From positions 21,475,188 through 21,539,187 of the forward strand of contig JAKJHU010000037.1 of the NCBI GenBank assembly GCA_022316685.1: a stretch of 64,000 nt of DNA, read 5' to 3'. A program made the translations under genes and the position numbers. Source of the stretch: Progne subis subis (Eukaryota; Chordata; Aves; Passeriformes; Hirundinidae). Below, piece by piece: positions 1 through 13,888 of the stretch (positions within the stretch are counted from its first letter, which is position 1; every line of letters begins with the position of its first letter). The notes beneath the pieces are model-generated. The model worked only from the letters and a program-made list of their open reading frames with translations. It was not told where the DNA came from and did not search any database.

Positions 1-3000
1 ACCTTTGTATGCACTTGAGTCTAGTTTTCCTATGCAAACAGTACAGGCAAGGTTTGTTCCTTACATTACTTTTACTTAAGGCTTGCATTATTTACAATTT
101 AAAGATTCTGTGATGCTTTTCTGATCTGAAAAAGCATTTAATTGTTAAAAACTTTCCACTAACCACAGCAGTTGTGGAGGAAAAAGGTAGATAAGCAGGC
201 ATCAGAACAGGGCAGAGAACTTTTTTTTCTTTTTTTGCACGGCTTTTCAATTTTAGATAAATGATATCCATACATATTGATGGCTTCTCAAATCTAAAGA
301 ACTCAGAGAAAAAATCTATGGAAAAATCTCTGGTTTGGTTTCTTCAGTGTAAAAAAAATGAAGAATGATACATTCAGGTTTTCTTTTTTGTTGATAATGA
401 AGATTAGTTGATTCATCCCTTTAACAACTCTAAGTGAAAAACATTTCACATATCTCCTTTGTGGAACATCCTTTTGGATGCTGAGTATAAGTTTTTAAGT
501 TATCATAGTTGATTTTGTTGCGAGATAAGTGGAAGAAATCATAATTTGGGAAATAATGGAAAGTAAATAATGGAAATATAATAGAAAAGAAAACTAGGAA
601 CATGATTTTATATAGGATTGGAAGGCAACGTAACTTCTATGCCACACTTCTGTGATGCAGATCACTTTTTGAAGGAAAGAATGACAGTAAGATTTGTGAG
701 GGAGGAGTTACACTATGTTATTATAAAGTACCCAACATAATTTTTTGTTGCGTGTATAACTTTGTAGCTACTTTAAGTATTTCTGCACTTTTAATGCAGA
801 AGTTGCTTGTGACTTCAAAAATTTGGTTGTGAAGAAGCAAAACTTTTTACGTCCTCTGCATGTGAGTTGTGGGTTTTTCAAATACTAGTCAGCTGTTAAT
901 TGCCATCAATTAAATTGTAAGGATTTTGGAAGGTGGCGTTGGACGTTTTCTCTCTGCCTTGCATGCTCCAGGTGCTTTGAACAGTGAGAAGTAATGATGT
1001 AGGCAATAATCGTTTGCCTTTGACACAGTCATGATCCTTGTTGTCATCGTAGAGCTGAAAAAGTAAGGCTGCTGGTGATACAATGTGTGGTGGTTTATTT
1101 TCACATTTTGAGCAGGGAGGGATGATTTAAGAGACCACTGAATGCTAATTTCTGTTGCTTTGTTACCATGCATTTTAAATGGAAAAACAGCAAATGGATT
1201 TAATTTTTATAAGACTTGCAACCAATAATTGTAAAAATTCTCCATCTGCTTATTAGCAGCACTAATTCTTGAAAAGAGGAAAGATGCTTGTGTTTTCCTG
1301 ATCTGGAATGAACTGGAATGGATGAATGAAATATTCTGAAGGAAATCCCTGAGTGTTGGTAGTATTGTAAAGTTGAACTGCAAGAAAAATATTTTTCAAT
1401 CTATTTTTTTTTTGATCAGCACCGTGACTCTTTAAAAATGTGCTTCATTGCTTAGGCTCATTATTTGCCACAAATTCATTGAACAGAGGTTGCCACTTTT
1501 TTTTACATTTTGGTACAGTTCTCAGTATAACACTCATTATCTTTTCTGAGACTTTTCTAGATGTTGCAGCAATAATAAACCACAATGACTTAATCAGAAA
1601 TCTATGGCTGGTGACCCACCTGTGGTCCCTTCCAGTGACTTTGTTTGTTGACATTAAAAATAATTAATTAGAATATAAGAAATTCTACTATATTACTAGA
1701 ATTCTGCAGAGTTTGCTTTAAAAGTGATTGAAGTTTTTTTTTTTTTTAGAAAATTCTAATTACCTAGTAAGTCAAATGATGCTACCTTGGGAAGTTCTGG
1801 AGCTGAAGGTCACCTCACTCCTGAGGAGTGTATCAGGGAAGAAGCACTCACTTGCTTTGTGCTTCTTTGCTTTTTGCACCCCACATGGACCACTGTCCCA
1901 GATAGGATGCTGAGTTCAACAAGTCTCTGGCCTGACTTGTTCTTGCTGTTCTCGCTTGGTTTCCTTCATGTCCACAAAATTTTAATTGCTGCTTTATTGT
2001 GTGTTTAAGTCCTCAGCTTCCAAAACCTTGTTAACTTGTTATCTTATGTGGCATTATGCCAGTGTTGATGGGATTAAAGCAGAAGGAAGCCCTGGTTTGC
2101 TGCTTGCATCTAAAATGAGAAGCAAATCTGATCGGTTATTTCTGTTTAGTGAAACTGAAGCTTTGTACCTGGTTCTCCAGTCACTCTGGCAGGCATTAGT
2201 CTCAGTCTCTGCAGTTTCTAGCAAGAGTAGTGTTTCAATTTCTGCTACATGAAACTAGCCTTATTGCATGCATAGAAATCTAAACAAACAATGCTGGAAA
2301 AAGTTACAAAGGAATTCTTTTGTTTGGTTTTATGAGCTTAACTATGTAGTGTTGGAAAGAGGAAACTCTACTGTGGAAAATCAATACTTGCTAAAATTCT
2401 GAAAGACCACACAGAGGACAAACTAAGCCAAACTAGTTCATAATGAAGCAGAAACATAAGATTAAGGTGAAGATGATAATCATGGACATAAGGAATTAAC
2501 AGTACATAAGGATGAAATTAAGACTGAAGACATTTTATTTAAGTAATATGTGAGTACAAATCTGTTTTAACATTGTGAAACTCTATAGAATCCAGAAGCC
2601 CGATGGGTTGTATCACTTTCTTTCTGTGGTTAAAATGTGGTCACTACTACAGGTGTGTATGTTTGTTTTTAGAAAAATACCTCAACCTACATTAGCTTTT
2701 GAAAAAGAAAACACACACATCAACCCTAAACTGTAATTGGTAAAAATGAAAAAAAGCATCTAGAAGTATGTTGCCATATGTAGTTGCCAAGGAGCATCAC
2801 CTCCTTTTCTGCAAACAGTAATAACTTCTATTTAATAAACTGGAAGGTCTTGAGTTTTGTATGCACAGTTGGGTGCAATTTGTTTGCCTCTGTCTGTATT
2901 TATTGTAACCACAGATCACATAAATCCTGTTGTGTTGCCTTGTAGGTAGCGTGACATTTTTTCCTTTCTCTCATTTTCTTTGCATTTCATTTGGTAATAA

Positions 3001-3506
3001 GTCATTTCCAGACCAAATTGTTGTGAGGACTGACAGATTGGGTGTCTTAAAAAAACAATAGAAATAAAATGCTTCGAGTTTAAATGTTGCAGAAGCTGAA
3101 ATGCAACACCAGCCTAATTGTGGCATTATCCTGGGTTTACTCACCTATGAATTTGATTGTATCTGTCATGTGCTACTGCACTTCCTGCTGCTCTGAAGTC
3201 ATGTTTTTGTGTTGCTTCTGCACTTAACGACTCACTCTTGTTATGGATATGTCCTAGATTCTTTTCTCTGACCCTCCAAATGGGTATTTTAACTATGTTT
3301 AAAAAGGGGTGAGGAGAAAGTAGGCAAACATGTTAGATTGTCCAGTTCTACAACTTTACAGACAGCAAGTGCTCTTCACTTTATTGGTAAATGACCCAAC
3401 TCTCAAATTAGTAACTTGGCATGCTAACGGAACTACATGATATTTCTGTGCTTTTTCAGCTTCTGAGTCTTGCTTATGCTTGCTTTTAAGGAGGATGACC
3501 CATTTG

Positions 3507-3533
3507 ATTAAATGAAGTCATCCTTCATTTAAT
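3507..3533. repeat. Perfect 11-bp inverted repeat with 5-nt loop
   Basis: Arms 'attaaatgaag' (3507-3517) and 'cttcatttaat' (3523-3533) are exact reverse complements around the loop TCATC. A second, overlapping inverted pair, 'ggatgac' (3493-3499) and 'gtcatcc' (3517-3523), could form an alternative stem. The arms are AT-rich and the function, if any, is unknown. Confidence 0.85.
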
Positions 3534-4027
3534 ATGACAGTATCATATTTAAGAAAATAAAAGTATCCCTCTTGCCTGCATTTTTTTTCCTACCTGGTGA
3601 ATATGTAACTAGCTGTAGTTGTGTGCTGTTGTGATTGCTTTCATATGTACATAGTTGAACATTGTTAGAGATGGCTCAGGATTCAGCCGTGCTTTGAAAG
3701 TGCGATTTTTTTCCATTAAACTTGTGGCTAGGTGGGGTTTTCTTTTATGTATGTTACATAAAAACATAACATGCTTCAGCTGAATGTTTTAATTCAAACA
3801 GTATATACTAAAGTCAGGCAATGTGTTATTCTGATTTTGGTCCTGGTGCAGCAATCACTTGAGTTTCCCTAAATTGCAAATGAAAATATGACAGAACTTC
3901 ATGTTCCAGAGAGATGAAGTGGTTTGGGGGAGAGAGAGGCAGTGGATGGCCTTGCTGGCTTTTGTGGTCAGCTGCAAAACATGAGGACTTGTTGCTTTAT
4001 CTTTTGAGTGTAGCAGATGCCGACTGA

Positions 4028-4044
4028 TTTTTTTTTTTTTTTTT
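4028..4044. repeat. Poly(T) run, 17 nt
   Basis: An uninterrupted T homopolymer in the upstream intron. No retroposed sequence is recognisable beside it. Confidence 0.95.
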
Positions 4045-6721
4045 CATATCCCATTCACAGATTTGAAGGGTGTAAGAACAAACTATTTTATTGAATACAC
4101 CCTGTAGTAATACAATAAAACACTAATCTCACCATTTTTGAGCAAGCAGTGCTGCTCGCTTGCTTACAGGCTGTAAACCACGCTGGGTGTTAGGAAGGCA
4201 AGTAGCCTGCGTGATTGCGGTAAGTGTGTCACATCCTGCCCTCAACTTTGCCCTCCTTGGAGGCTCTGGCAGTCTCTCTGTGGTTTGCCCACTAGCCAGC
4301 TGGGAGTGGCTCGAGAAAACTTCTCTAACCTGTGGATCTGGTTCTCAAGCAAACTTTCAGACTTAACAGTATCTTGATGCTTCTTGCCAAACCCAATTAG
4401 GAGAGAGGCGAGGGTACTGGGGCAGGCTTTCAAAGTTTCACGGAAGACTCATCTGTAATTTTGTGACAAATTTAATTGTGTGTATTCAAAGCATGTAGTA
4501 TGAGGATTGCTGCGGGGCTTTTTCCTCCTTGACAACCCAGTAAACTCCTTTGTAAACAAGAGACTACCAAAGAGCTTCCCTCTTCTGTGAAAATCTTCCC
4601 CCATCTCTGCTGCAAGAGTTGTGTTTCTGGCTGTGTTTGGAGGGGAATGGACAAGGCAGCTGCTTTGACATTAGAAGTGTACGGTGTGAATGCCAGCACA
4701 TCTTTGTTAAATAAATATGCTCCTTCCATAGGGATTCTTAAAGATAGCTATCAAGTCAAGGCATGTCACTGGAAATTTGCGTGTCCTTTGAATTCCCTGT
4801 CATTTGTCATCAGCAATCTTTTTATTTTGTACTTGAATACTGTTTCTTCCTGTAACTTGCCAAACTCTGAATTCACTTTCTCTGCTATTTGTGCCTTCTT
4901 GGATCTGGAGTCTGACCGTAAAAAGACTATTTCAGAAACTAAGTCCACTGTTTTTTCTTTTGCTCTGTGAACATTTTCACTTACACATAGTTGTGTCAAA
5001 AGACTATAGATTTTTTTGTTTATATCGATCTTTTAAGTTACTCATTCTTCAAGTAGTTCCATTCTCTGCTTTGTTCTAATCAGCATTTGTGCGTTTTTTC
5101 ACACGTGAATGTGCTCTTGCTATATCCCACAGTAAGGAAAAAAAAGGGTGTAAGAATTATTTATTTTTTTATCTCACTAGAGTTTTTTATATTTAGGGAT
5201 GCAGTTCCTCAGAAAATGGCACTTTGAGCATCAGGAAATTATATGCGAAAAACATAAACACTTGAGGTCTTTATGAATTTTTTTTCACCCTTGGGGAATT
5301 AAAGTAGAATTCTCTTCCCTACTGTTACAGTATTGAAGCTAATACTATTTTAATTTGAAAGGCGTAAACAGAATTCTGGGTGGAAGAAAAGACATTTTGA
5401 AACATTTCTGTGATACTGAACAGGGACTCCAGAAAGGGCCTAATTGCTTCCTATGCAAGTTTTGCTGTCTCTTTGGTTAGCAGATGGTTTATTTCTGTAG
5501 TTTTAAGTGTGTAATAGTAAAGGTGAAAAATAATCAGTACAGCTTTCACATACAACACGGTCTCAGGATGTTGGAAGGACTGGGCAGAGATGTGGATCGT
5601 CTGCTAGATGCACGTCTTTTTAGAGAATCTGTAACTAGACAAAAATGTCACCTCTCAGCTGATGGATGAAGGGTAGTGGAACACTGGATAAGATATTAAC
5701 TGATGCAGTTTTCAGTTTGCACTGAAATGGTGGAAGCAGCAGCTCCCAGGTAGGGAGAAATTTTGTCTTGCCATTTCCTTATACGCTCCTCTAATGGTAT
5801 GGCTTGGGTGCTAGGCTGAGGATGTGGGTGCAGAAGGCAATGAGGATGAAACTGGATCTGTGTTCCTGTTGTCATGGGTGATGGTATGGCTGTAAAGCAT
5901 TACTGGAGGCTTGTGCCATCAGGATGCTGGTGTTTTTGCTGGTGGCAGGTACAGGCCTGAAGAAGTGACTGTGGAGAGTCCTCAGCAGGTGTGTGTGAGC
6001 TGATTTTGATCCTGCATTGACAGGTGTCAAATGTCTTGATCAGTCACTGAGGAGGAGAATAGGGCATCAGTGAGATAAGTGGTAAGCGGAGAGAAGAAGG
6101 AAAAGGACTTGAGGCCTGGCTTTGGAGAGAAAGAGGGGTAGTCTGGGAGGGAGGAAATGCAGAAAAGGGAAGTAATAGCAATATGGCGTGTGGAGGAAGC
6201 ACATAGAGTTCCTTAAGTTTATTTTGCCTGTCCTCCTTCTACTTGTGTGCTTGTCATCTCGTGACAAGGTGTTAACACAATGCGTTGGTGAGTGACATAA
6301 CTGTGCCACCGATCATCTCCTATAGGTTTGGGGTGCCTGCTGCACTGCCTCTGGGTGAGGGCTGGGCGAGGGGGTGAGTCAGGGGCAGCCCTGGCAACGC
6401 AGCCGCTGTCTGCCCTCACTGCCTGGCTGAGTGCTGCACTGGAATTTTCCAGGTAGGGCACAGATAGAGGTGAGAGGGAGAACGCGTGGGACGGGATTTG
6501 GACAGGGAAGGGCTCGTCCTGAGGAGAGCTACCCATATCCCGAGCCTCTGGTACGTAAGGGAACACCAGTAATAAATAAGCTAATAAATCAGGGGGGATA
6601 TGCAGCAGATACATTTAAAAACATCTAATGCTGCCTTTGCGTTTTATTACCTTTTCATTACCATTTTCCTTTATTAATTTGAAACATGCAGTGACTATTT
6701 TTTTTTTCTCTCCTTCTCCAG

Positions 6722-6905
6722 CGTGGATTTCAACACATACTTGTGCGGGTGCCAAGAACACTGTGTTCTGTTAAGTCACGGGGTGACGTCGGGCGCTGGC
6801 CGCCCGCCAACCTGGGTCAAGTTCATTCAAATAAGTTTCAGCGGCGGCCCTTGCTGCCCCAGCCCCGACAGTGCTGCCTTCGCATGGTAGATGGCTCTCT
6901 TGCGT
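6722..6905 (+). other. CpG-rich pocket behind a strong acceptor-like sequence
   Basis: A pure T/C run of over 20 bases ending 'ctctccttctccag' (about 6697-6721) looks like a very good 3' splice site. The sequence directly behind it is open in one frame from 6722 (R-G-F-Q-H-I-L-V-R-V-P) to 7168 and is CpG-rich, with about 14 CpGs in 190 bp including 'gacgtcgggcgctggccgcc'. A weak donor-like 'gtagat' follows 'cgcatg' near 6887. The peptide matches no SPIDR segment or other protein I know. It could be a cryptic or lineage-specific exon, a small regulatory GC-rich pocket, or chance. Confidence 0.25.
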
Positions 6906-6989
6906 TAGTTTTCCGGAGGGCTTGGGATTTCAGGGCTTTAAATTTTACAGGCTTTTGGATTTTCCGTCATGTTTGCAGAAGGATTAACC

Positions 6990-7005
6990 AAAAAAAAAAA
7001 AAAAA
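6990..7005. repeat. Poly(A) run, 16 nt
   Basis: An uninterrupted A homopolymer about 100 bp downstream of the CpG-rich pocket at 6722-6905. Nothing shows that it is a retroposon tail. Confidence 0.95.
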
Positions 7006-10000
7006 TAGCCTGACCTCTCATGAATCTGAGGAGAGAAAAGGAGATGGCGATGGGTTTGCTGAGCAGAACGATGTCTGCAAGTTAGAGCATGTGTTCCTCT
7101 GCCCACTGATTTTTATTATTTCATTGGTTCTTTTTTTTTTTTCACTCCTGTCCTTGGATGGCTTTTAATCATGATGTAAAGACTCCGTCTTTAAACGCAA
7201 CTCCTGAGTTTCCAGTGACAATCCTGTTCATGACAGAAACAGATGAAACGGCACAAAGTGTGTAAAAGCAGCAATGGCTATGCTAGATTAATCGCTTTCC
7301 TTTCCTACAGGATTTTGTATTTTGCTCTCTTAGCTCTTGAACTTTAGACTGCTCTTAAAAATGCATTAAGTGGAGAAATCTCTTGGTCAGGGTGAACTTC
7401 CCATGTACATCATGTACAGAATTATACCACATCATGGTGTTAAAAAATCAGACCAGTTTTCTCAGTCTCTTTATTCCAGCTTCCCTTTCAGGGGATTGTG
7501 TTGTTGCTACTTTGCATAGCAGCATACTTTTCCTTCCTGTAACCCTACCAGAAATCACACTAGATCCCCTCCCCTTCACTTCCAGTAACTGCTCTGTGAG
7601 CAATAATTTTGGAACTACTGGCAAAATAAGAGTCTTTGACAAGCTTCTAACATCCTTACGGCAGGACAGCATTTGTAACACCAGAGACATCACTACTGGT
7701 CTCTAAGACAGCTGTTGATATTTTAGTATTTAATGAGAAACCCATTCTTCCTGTTTGCTTCTGGGATATATATTTTTAATTAAGAATGAGGTCTCTGGGA
7801 AAACTTGGTGTTTCCAGAGGGAGCTGATTGGATTTAAAGAGAATAGAGAAGTGAATTTGCAGGTCATGATTTAGATCTGTTTTCACCATCTCTCATTTGG
7901 ACGGATTAGCAATTTTATTTTTATTCTTTTTAGCTGCGTACCACGTTTCTAGGTCCTGGCTCACTTGATATTTGGCTTTTAAGGGAGAGAAACATAGTAG
8001 TGTCAGGTTCCCATGATTCAACACCCACTCCTGAGTTACCTGTTGGTGCTTGCTGGCTTATCTTCTCTGTGTGGGAGAGTGGAGGATGATCAGATTTGTG
8101 TTCATCACTAGGTGTCACTCACTTGCAATTACTTAAAGTACGTTTCAGGGCAAAATTAAAAGAAACAAGAGACTCTCTTGCTTCCTACCTCACCCAGTTT
8201 GGGTGTGTATGGGGGAAGAAAATGGTGTGAAATCTGGAAAAGAATATTTTCTCATCCTTCTTTCCCATAAAACTATTGTATGTGGTGTTTTGTAATTTTA
8301 TTGCTTTAAGTGGGTCGTAGTCTGTTGGCTTTTTTTTTCTGGTATAGTTCTGTTGATGTAAGATAGTGTTTTCTTGTATATTTTCAATTATCTTTTCTGC
8401 TCTCTTATCAAGTGTGTAAAAACCTGAAGAATAGCAGATAGCATGTAAAAGGGAAATCTAGCTCAAGGGAGGTGCAGTGATGTAACTACAGGATCATCTG
8501 AGAGAATGCTTGGAAAAAAAATGAGATGACAGGACTCAAAATTGTTCCTGGAACTTGACCGCTGAGTTATGTTGGGCAAAGGATGCTGATTAAAAACTGT
8601 GCACATATAAAGATGATTTATCTTTGTGTTATTTAACAAATTATGTGGAATGTGATGCCTCAGCTGGATCCTGGTCAGCCTTCTCTTTCATCAAATGATT
8701 AGTGAGGGGAATCTATGTTCGGTTGTTGAAATATAGAATATTTCAAAATTCTAATACCGTTTCTGAATAAATAAAAGTGAGGGAGAGGAGGAAGGCTAAA
8801 CAGTGAAACTCAATAGATTTTTTTTCAGTGCACACCAAATGCTCTAAATATTTTATTCCAGAGGAAGATTTTTCACAGAGTATACAAGTGTCTGTGTGGA
8901 TAGCTGGAAACTTTATTGGCAAGGATGACAAATTTCTTTTCCTGTATCTCTCACCCTTCCCCTGTATTTTTCCCTTGAAATGAGATGTGTGTTTTATCCA
9001 GCCTGGTTCTCTCATTTGCTTTGGGGGCTGGGACTGCTGTGGATTAGAGTGTTTTGTAGGCTGTGCCTTCCCTCCTTTGTGTCCAAGTGAACTAGGTCTG
9101 GGTTGGGTCTGTCTCCTTGGGAAATTGAATCTCCTGGATGGTCTTGAGGCAGTAGTCACTGGGCAAGGTTCTTGAAATGGCTTCAGTGGTGTTAAATGTG
9201 GACTTGGAGTGTTGGTAAAAAAAAGGTGGAAAACCAAAGCTTGTCTATTGTGCATTTCTTTTTCATCCTCTCTCCTGTGTAACCAGAAGCATAAGTTCAA
9301 AAGATATAACTATATACAGAAATTACCTTCCCCCTAGAATAATAGAGGCTATTTGAGATCACCTGCTTCTCTGAGAAAGGTGACCTAAGCCAAGGAAACC
9401 TCTTCTAGACAAAAGTCATTATTCCTGCAAACCTGCAATGATGATTTGCTGAAAGTAACAATAATAGAGCGAATCTGCTGTGTGGATATCCATAGAAGCT
9501 ACGTGCTAACCATATAAACACATAAATCTCTTAAGCTCTGTGTCAGACCCTGTGTTTACAATGCCTTTGCTCACATTTAGGCACTAAAACCAGCATGAAT
9601 TTCTTATGACAGCTGGGAAGAAAACACGCAGCCTCCACTGATACCTGCACAGATATGACTGAACTCTTAATCATAAGATTTAGTTTCCCTTTGCGAAGAT
9701 TATAGGTTGAGATTCATCTCCTTGTTCTATCTTGGATTACTAAGTGTTTGTGGCTGTGTGTCACTGTATTTATCTAGTCCACATGCTGTATTTGAATTTA
9801 ACTGAGAGTGTGTTTGAATGAATAAAGTAGCATAATTTCCTTCCCTTCCCCTGAAGGAGAGGTGGGTTTCTTTTAAAGTATGGCAGCTATTATGACTAAC
9901 TGTATAATTACACCTTTAATCAGACTAAACTATTTTAGATACACAGTAGCTCCATTTGGCCCCTCGGTGTTGAACTGAAAACCCTCTAAAGATGTATAGT

Positions 10001-13000
10001 ATGGCACACAGTCATCGTCACCTTTAATCACTCAGCGCCTTAAAGCCACTGTGCAGGAGTGTACATGGCCATGTGATTTACTTTTGGGGACTGTGGTGAG
10101 GACAGGGAAGAGATACATGTTACTGACAATTACTTTTTCTGATTCTGAATCTGTGAGGACACTATTGTATATCTCTTCTTACTGCCTCTGATCATTTGGC
10201 CAGCATTCAATGGATTTCTTCTACTGTTACGTTGTGTTTGAAGGTGAATGTGGCTCTGATGTGAGGAGAAGTTTTTAGTCTCTCTGGGCTCCTGAAGCTA
10301 CTGATGGGTGTGGAAAGCAAGTGGTTCAATGCACAGAGGCATGGCCTCCAGAAAGCCTCTCTTTGTCTGAACAATGAGGTGTCCTTGTCCTCACAGCTCT
10401 TCAAAGACACAGCAGGGCTGCTGAGTGTTCCACTTTGTGCAAGCCTCTTATTTCTGGCTGTCCTGGTTTAGGGCAAATTTGGGAGAAAACCTCCAAATGG
10501 GGTCCCTCCAGAATAGCAAATTCAAGCGGCACTTCCCGCAACTGCTCTGGGAAAAAAGTTTGGGATTCATCCTTAACATAAGAAAATGTACTGCTGCCAC
10601 TAACGTATCAGTATTTTAGTTCACACATTTCACCTCTGGTGTTAATTCTGTTTAATAAAGCCTAATAAGTTCTATTTCTTGCAGACCTTAATTGTAGTAG
10701 TAGCCATTTAAAAAAGAAATCTTCTGCTCTAGTTGCAATACAGTGGCTTCTAATATTTACTTCAGTTGTGTTTCATGTTTTGCCTAATATGGTTTTGTTT
10801 GCTTGTTTTTTGGGGTTTTTTATGTAAAGAGGAAGAATAGAGGAGGAAAGGGAGGGGCAGATGCCACATGATGAAGGGATACCAGCAGAAATGCAGTTCT
10901 GTCAAATGCCAGATGGATGGATTGTACAAGGTAGCATACATGGTTTATTTTTCTTGTCTTTTCTGAAACTAATATGAGCTAGTTTCAGGGCTAAAATGTT
11001 AAATATTGTTGGGAGAATGCTTGAGAATGGCTGAAAATGCTATTTAAGAAGTTTAAAAAGAGCTCAGGGTTGTGCTGTGATCTCACATGGAAAGGCCCAG
11101 AATTCAGAAGTGAGCAGACCTGTGGCTCCAAGGCACACACATGCACCTGGTAGAGTTCTCAGTCTTAATTATGCACAGTCTGTTTTACTTCACCATGAGT
11201 GAAAAATTCTGAGCATCATGTTTGCAGAAGGCATCATGACAAGCCTAGAGTTTGTTGCCTGTGAATGCATGTTTTCTCACAGCTTACTGAGTATATTTGA
11301 ATATTGCATAGGGATGTTGGTACAACACTAAGATAAGGGCAACAAATTAAAGCAGACATAAGAAATGGGAGAGCCTTTGTAAAAATGTGCAGACAACTCA
11401 TTCAGCACAACTGTTGACGGCTTGGCCTTGAGCTCAGTTGGTGGAGCTGCTGCTTGCCTGGCTGCCAAGATAATGTGTGTGATGTAATTGTGCCAAGCCC
11501 ATACTATCATGGTATTACAGCAAAACTGTCTGTGAACTGGGCATATTCCCAGTTACATTCAGGTACAGAAACAAGGTAAATGGAAATGTTTTGCCAATAC
11601 TGTATATATGAATAGTTACATCTTGAAGTGGGTGTTTTGGGGCAAGGTGTCTTTTGCTGAGCCAGTAGAGAAACATTGCCTTTCCTCAGTGCCAATATTA
11701 TCTCTTTTACTAAATGACCCTAGAAAGATGCCCCTCTCCCTAGCTGCAGAGGAGCATTGCAAGCTGCAGAGGAAAGATGTAAGAGTGGCTACCTAAGACA
11801 GATTAAAAACACATCCAGCCCATTGCCCTGTCTGTGCTTGTAGCCAGATGCCCACAATGTGGACGCTGGGTAAAAGCACAGGTTAAGTGGGAAGGATTAA
11901 CTGACCAAATAAGAATACCAGTTGCTTTGTTGATGGCTGAATATGAAATAATCCCTGATCTTCAGTGAAAACTAGATATTTGAACGCTAGGAAGTTCTGA
12001 GTGTTTCTTGTTCTTTTGGGGTTTTTTGCTTAGAGACATATCCTTAAGATACTTTCATAGGCTTAAACTGAGCTTGTTTATGTGGTTGCATGCAATTTCT
12101 TTATGCAACCTTCATAAGCCCTTCCTGCTTTCCAAAGTTTTTGGAACAGTTAGTTAATTCTAACTTGCCATCTTCCTCTTTGACTGAAATTTGCAATTTC
12201 CTTTCGAGAAACAACTTCCTATTGAGTACTAACTTATCTGACCACTTTGATGTATTTGAAGTAGTTTTTTGAAGTCCTGAAGGCATTGCAAAATTCAGTG
12301 TTGTCTTCACAGCTTGAATTTCTGCACTCTCTGAATAGAGGAAGTACAGAAGTGGATAGGAGGAGCTCATCTAACTAACAAATGAAAATCCAATTAAATT
12401 GTGCTTGATCGTGCAGTGTCATTGTAAAATTCCAAACTGTGGTAATTGAAACCTGGTTAGGCAGCTCGAGAGGACAAAATTGTCACGTTTTTGCTGTAAT
12501 CAGCATTGGCTTTGGGAGATTTGGGAGTTGTGTGGATTTCCAAAATTGCTGCAGCATATTTGAAGGCAGACACAAAAATGGGCTGATTTCTGCAGTACAG
12601 ACCATCATCATGCCAGAGCTACAGGAATCTAAGTCCTGGCCTGCAAAATAGCCATTAAACTTATATAGAACACAGGCATCTAAATCTACAATAAACAGAT
12701 GAGTTTAAATGCTAAATACCAGGATTCCCAGCTACTGTCTTTCTGACCAAGGAACACTTAAGCTCCCTGGTGTTCCTGCACTTTATCTAATGCCTGTTTG
12801 ATGTGGAGCAGGGACTGAAGCTTTGCAAGACCCTTTGAATCTTGTGGGGTTTTTTTCTGCAAGGACACAGCCTTCGAGGGAGAGGTAGAAATTATCTCCT
12901 CATTGCTTTGTTTGGTGGGTGCAGAGCTTTACTGAAAGGAAGTGATTTAAATACTCTTAATATAGAGATTGTCTTGTTAAATTTCAGGCTTCTCTGTTGC

Positions 13001-13888
13001 TAGGGCTGAAATGCCTGGAGTGTTAGAGAAGAGCTGTGTTTACTGTTGTGGATGTGCTTTCCAGTGCAAGCAGTGCATGTATAGCATGCTGTGAGTGGAA
13101 ATCCCTGCAGAGCATAAACTCACACCTTCTGACTGAAGCCCCTAAACAGGCTAAGGTGCAGAAGTACCAACTTTGTACTCACAGGCTTATATGTGACATA
13201 AACCACAAGTCTGCAGAGTTGCAGTGCATCTGGTTATGGCCAAAAGGACTGACCTCTTGGACTTTGATGTCTAAATGCCATCAAAACTCCTCTGGGAGCC
13301 TGAGTCTTAGCTTTTATAGCTGAAGATAATCTTACATATTTGCATGCATAGAACATTTCTAATGTTTTCTTTAAATTGTCATCTCCCTGAAGTTACCAAG
13401 TGATTACCAGTCTGCTCTTTTGAAGAGTTAACCAATTAAGTGAGGACTTTCAAAGGTCCTTTAAATTTGAATTTGTGTTTACACTGGTTTTAAATATAAA
13501 TGCTTTGCAATTCTGCTTCCCTCACCCCTGGAAGCTAACAGTGCTCAGTGTTTTACACGGGAGTTGGTGTCTAGTCCTGTGCAAAATATATTTCAGAACA
13601 AAGTTGCCAGATATAATTGATATTCACTTGTGAAAAATTTGTCCTAAAGAGCATGTCCCCAGACCACAGGAGATGCTAGGTTGAGTCTTAAACATCAGGC
13701 TTTCTGACTTAGCCCTGCACTTACACCACACCACTAGATGATGACATTTTATTGTGAAGGTTCACCAGTTCAGACAGTACTTCATAAACATCATCTGCTT
13801 CTTAAAGTAGATCCTTGGCTTTCTATTACAGCTATTGTTTCCTCTTCTGTATGTGAAATAGGGAATTCCCCAGATTTCTCCCAAGAGT

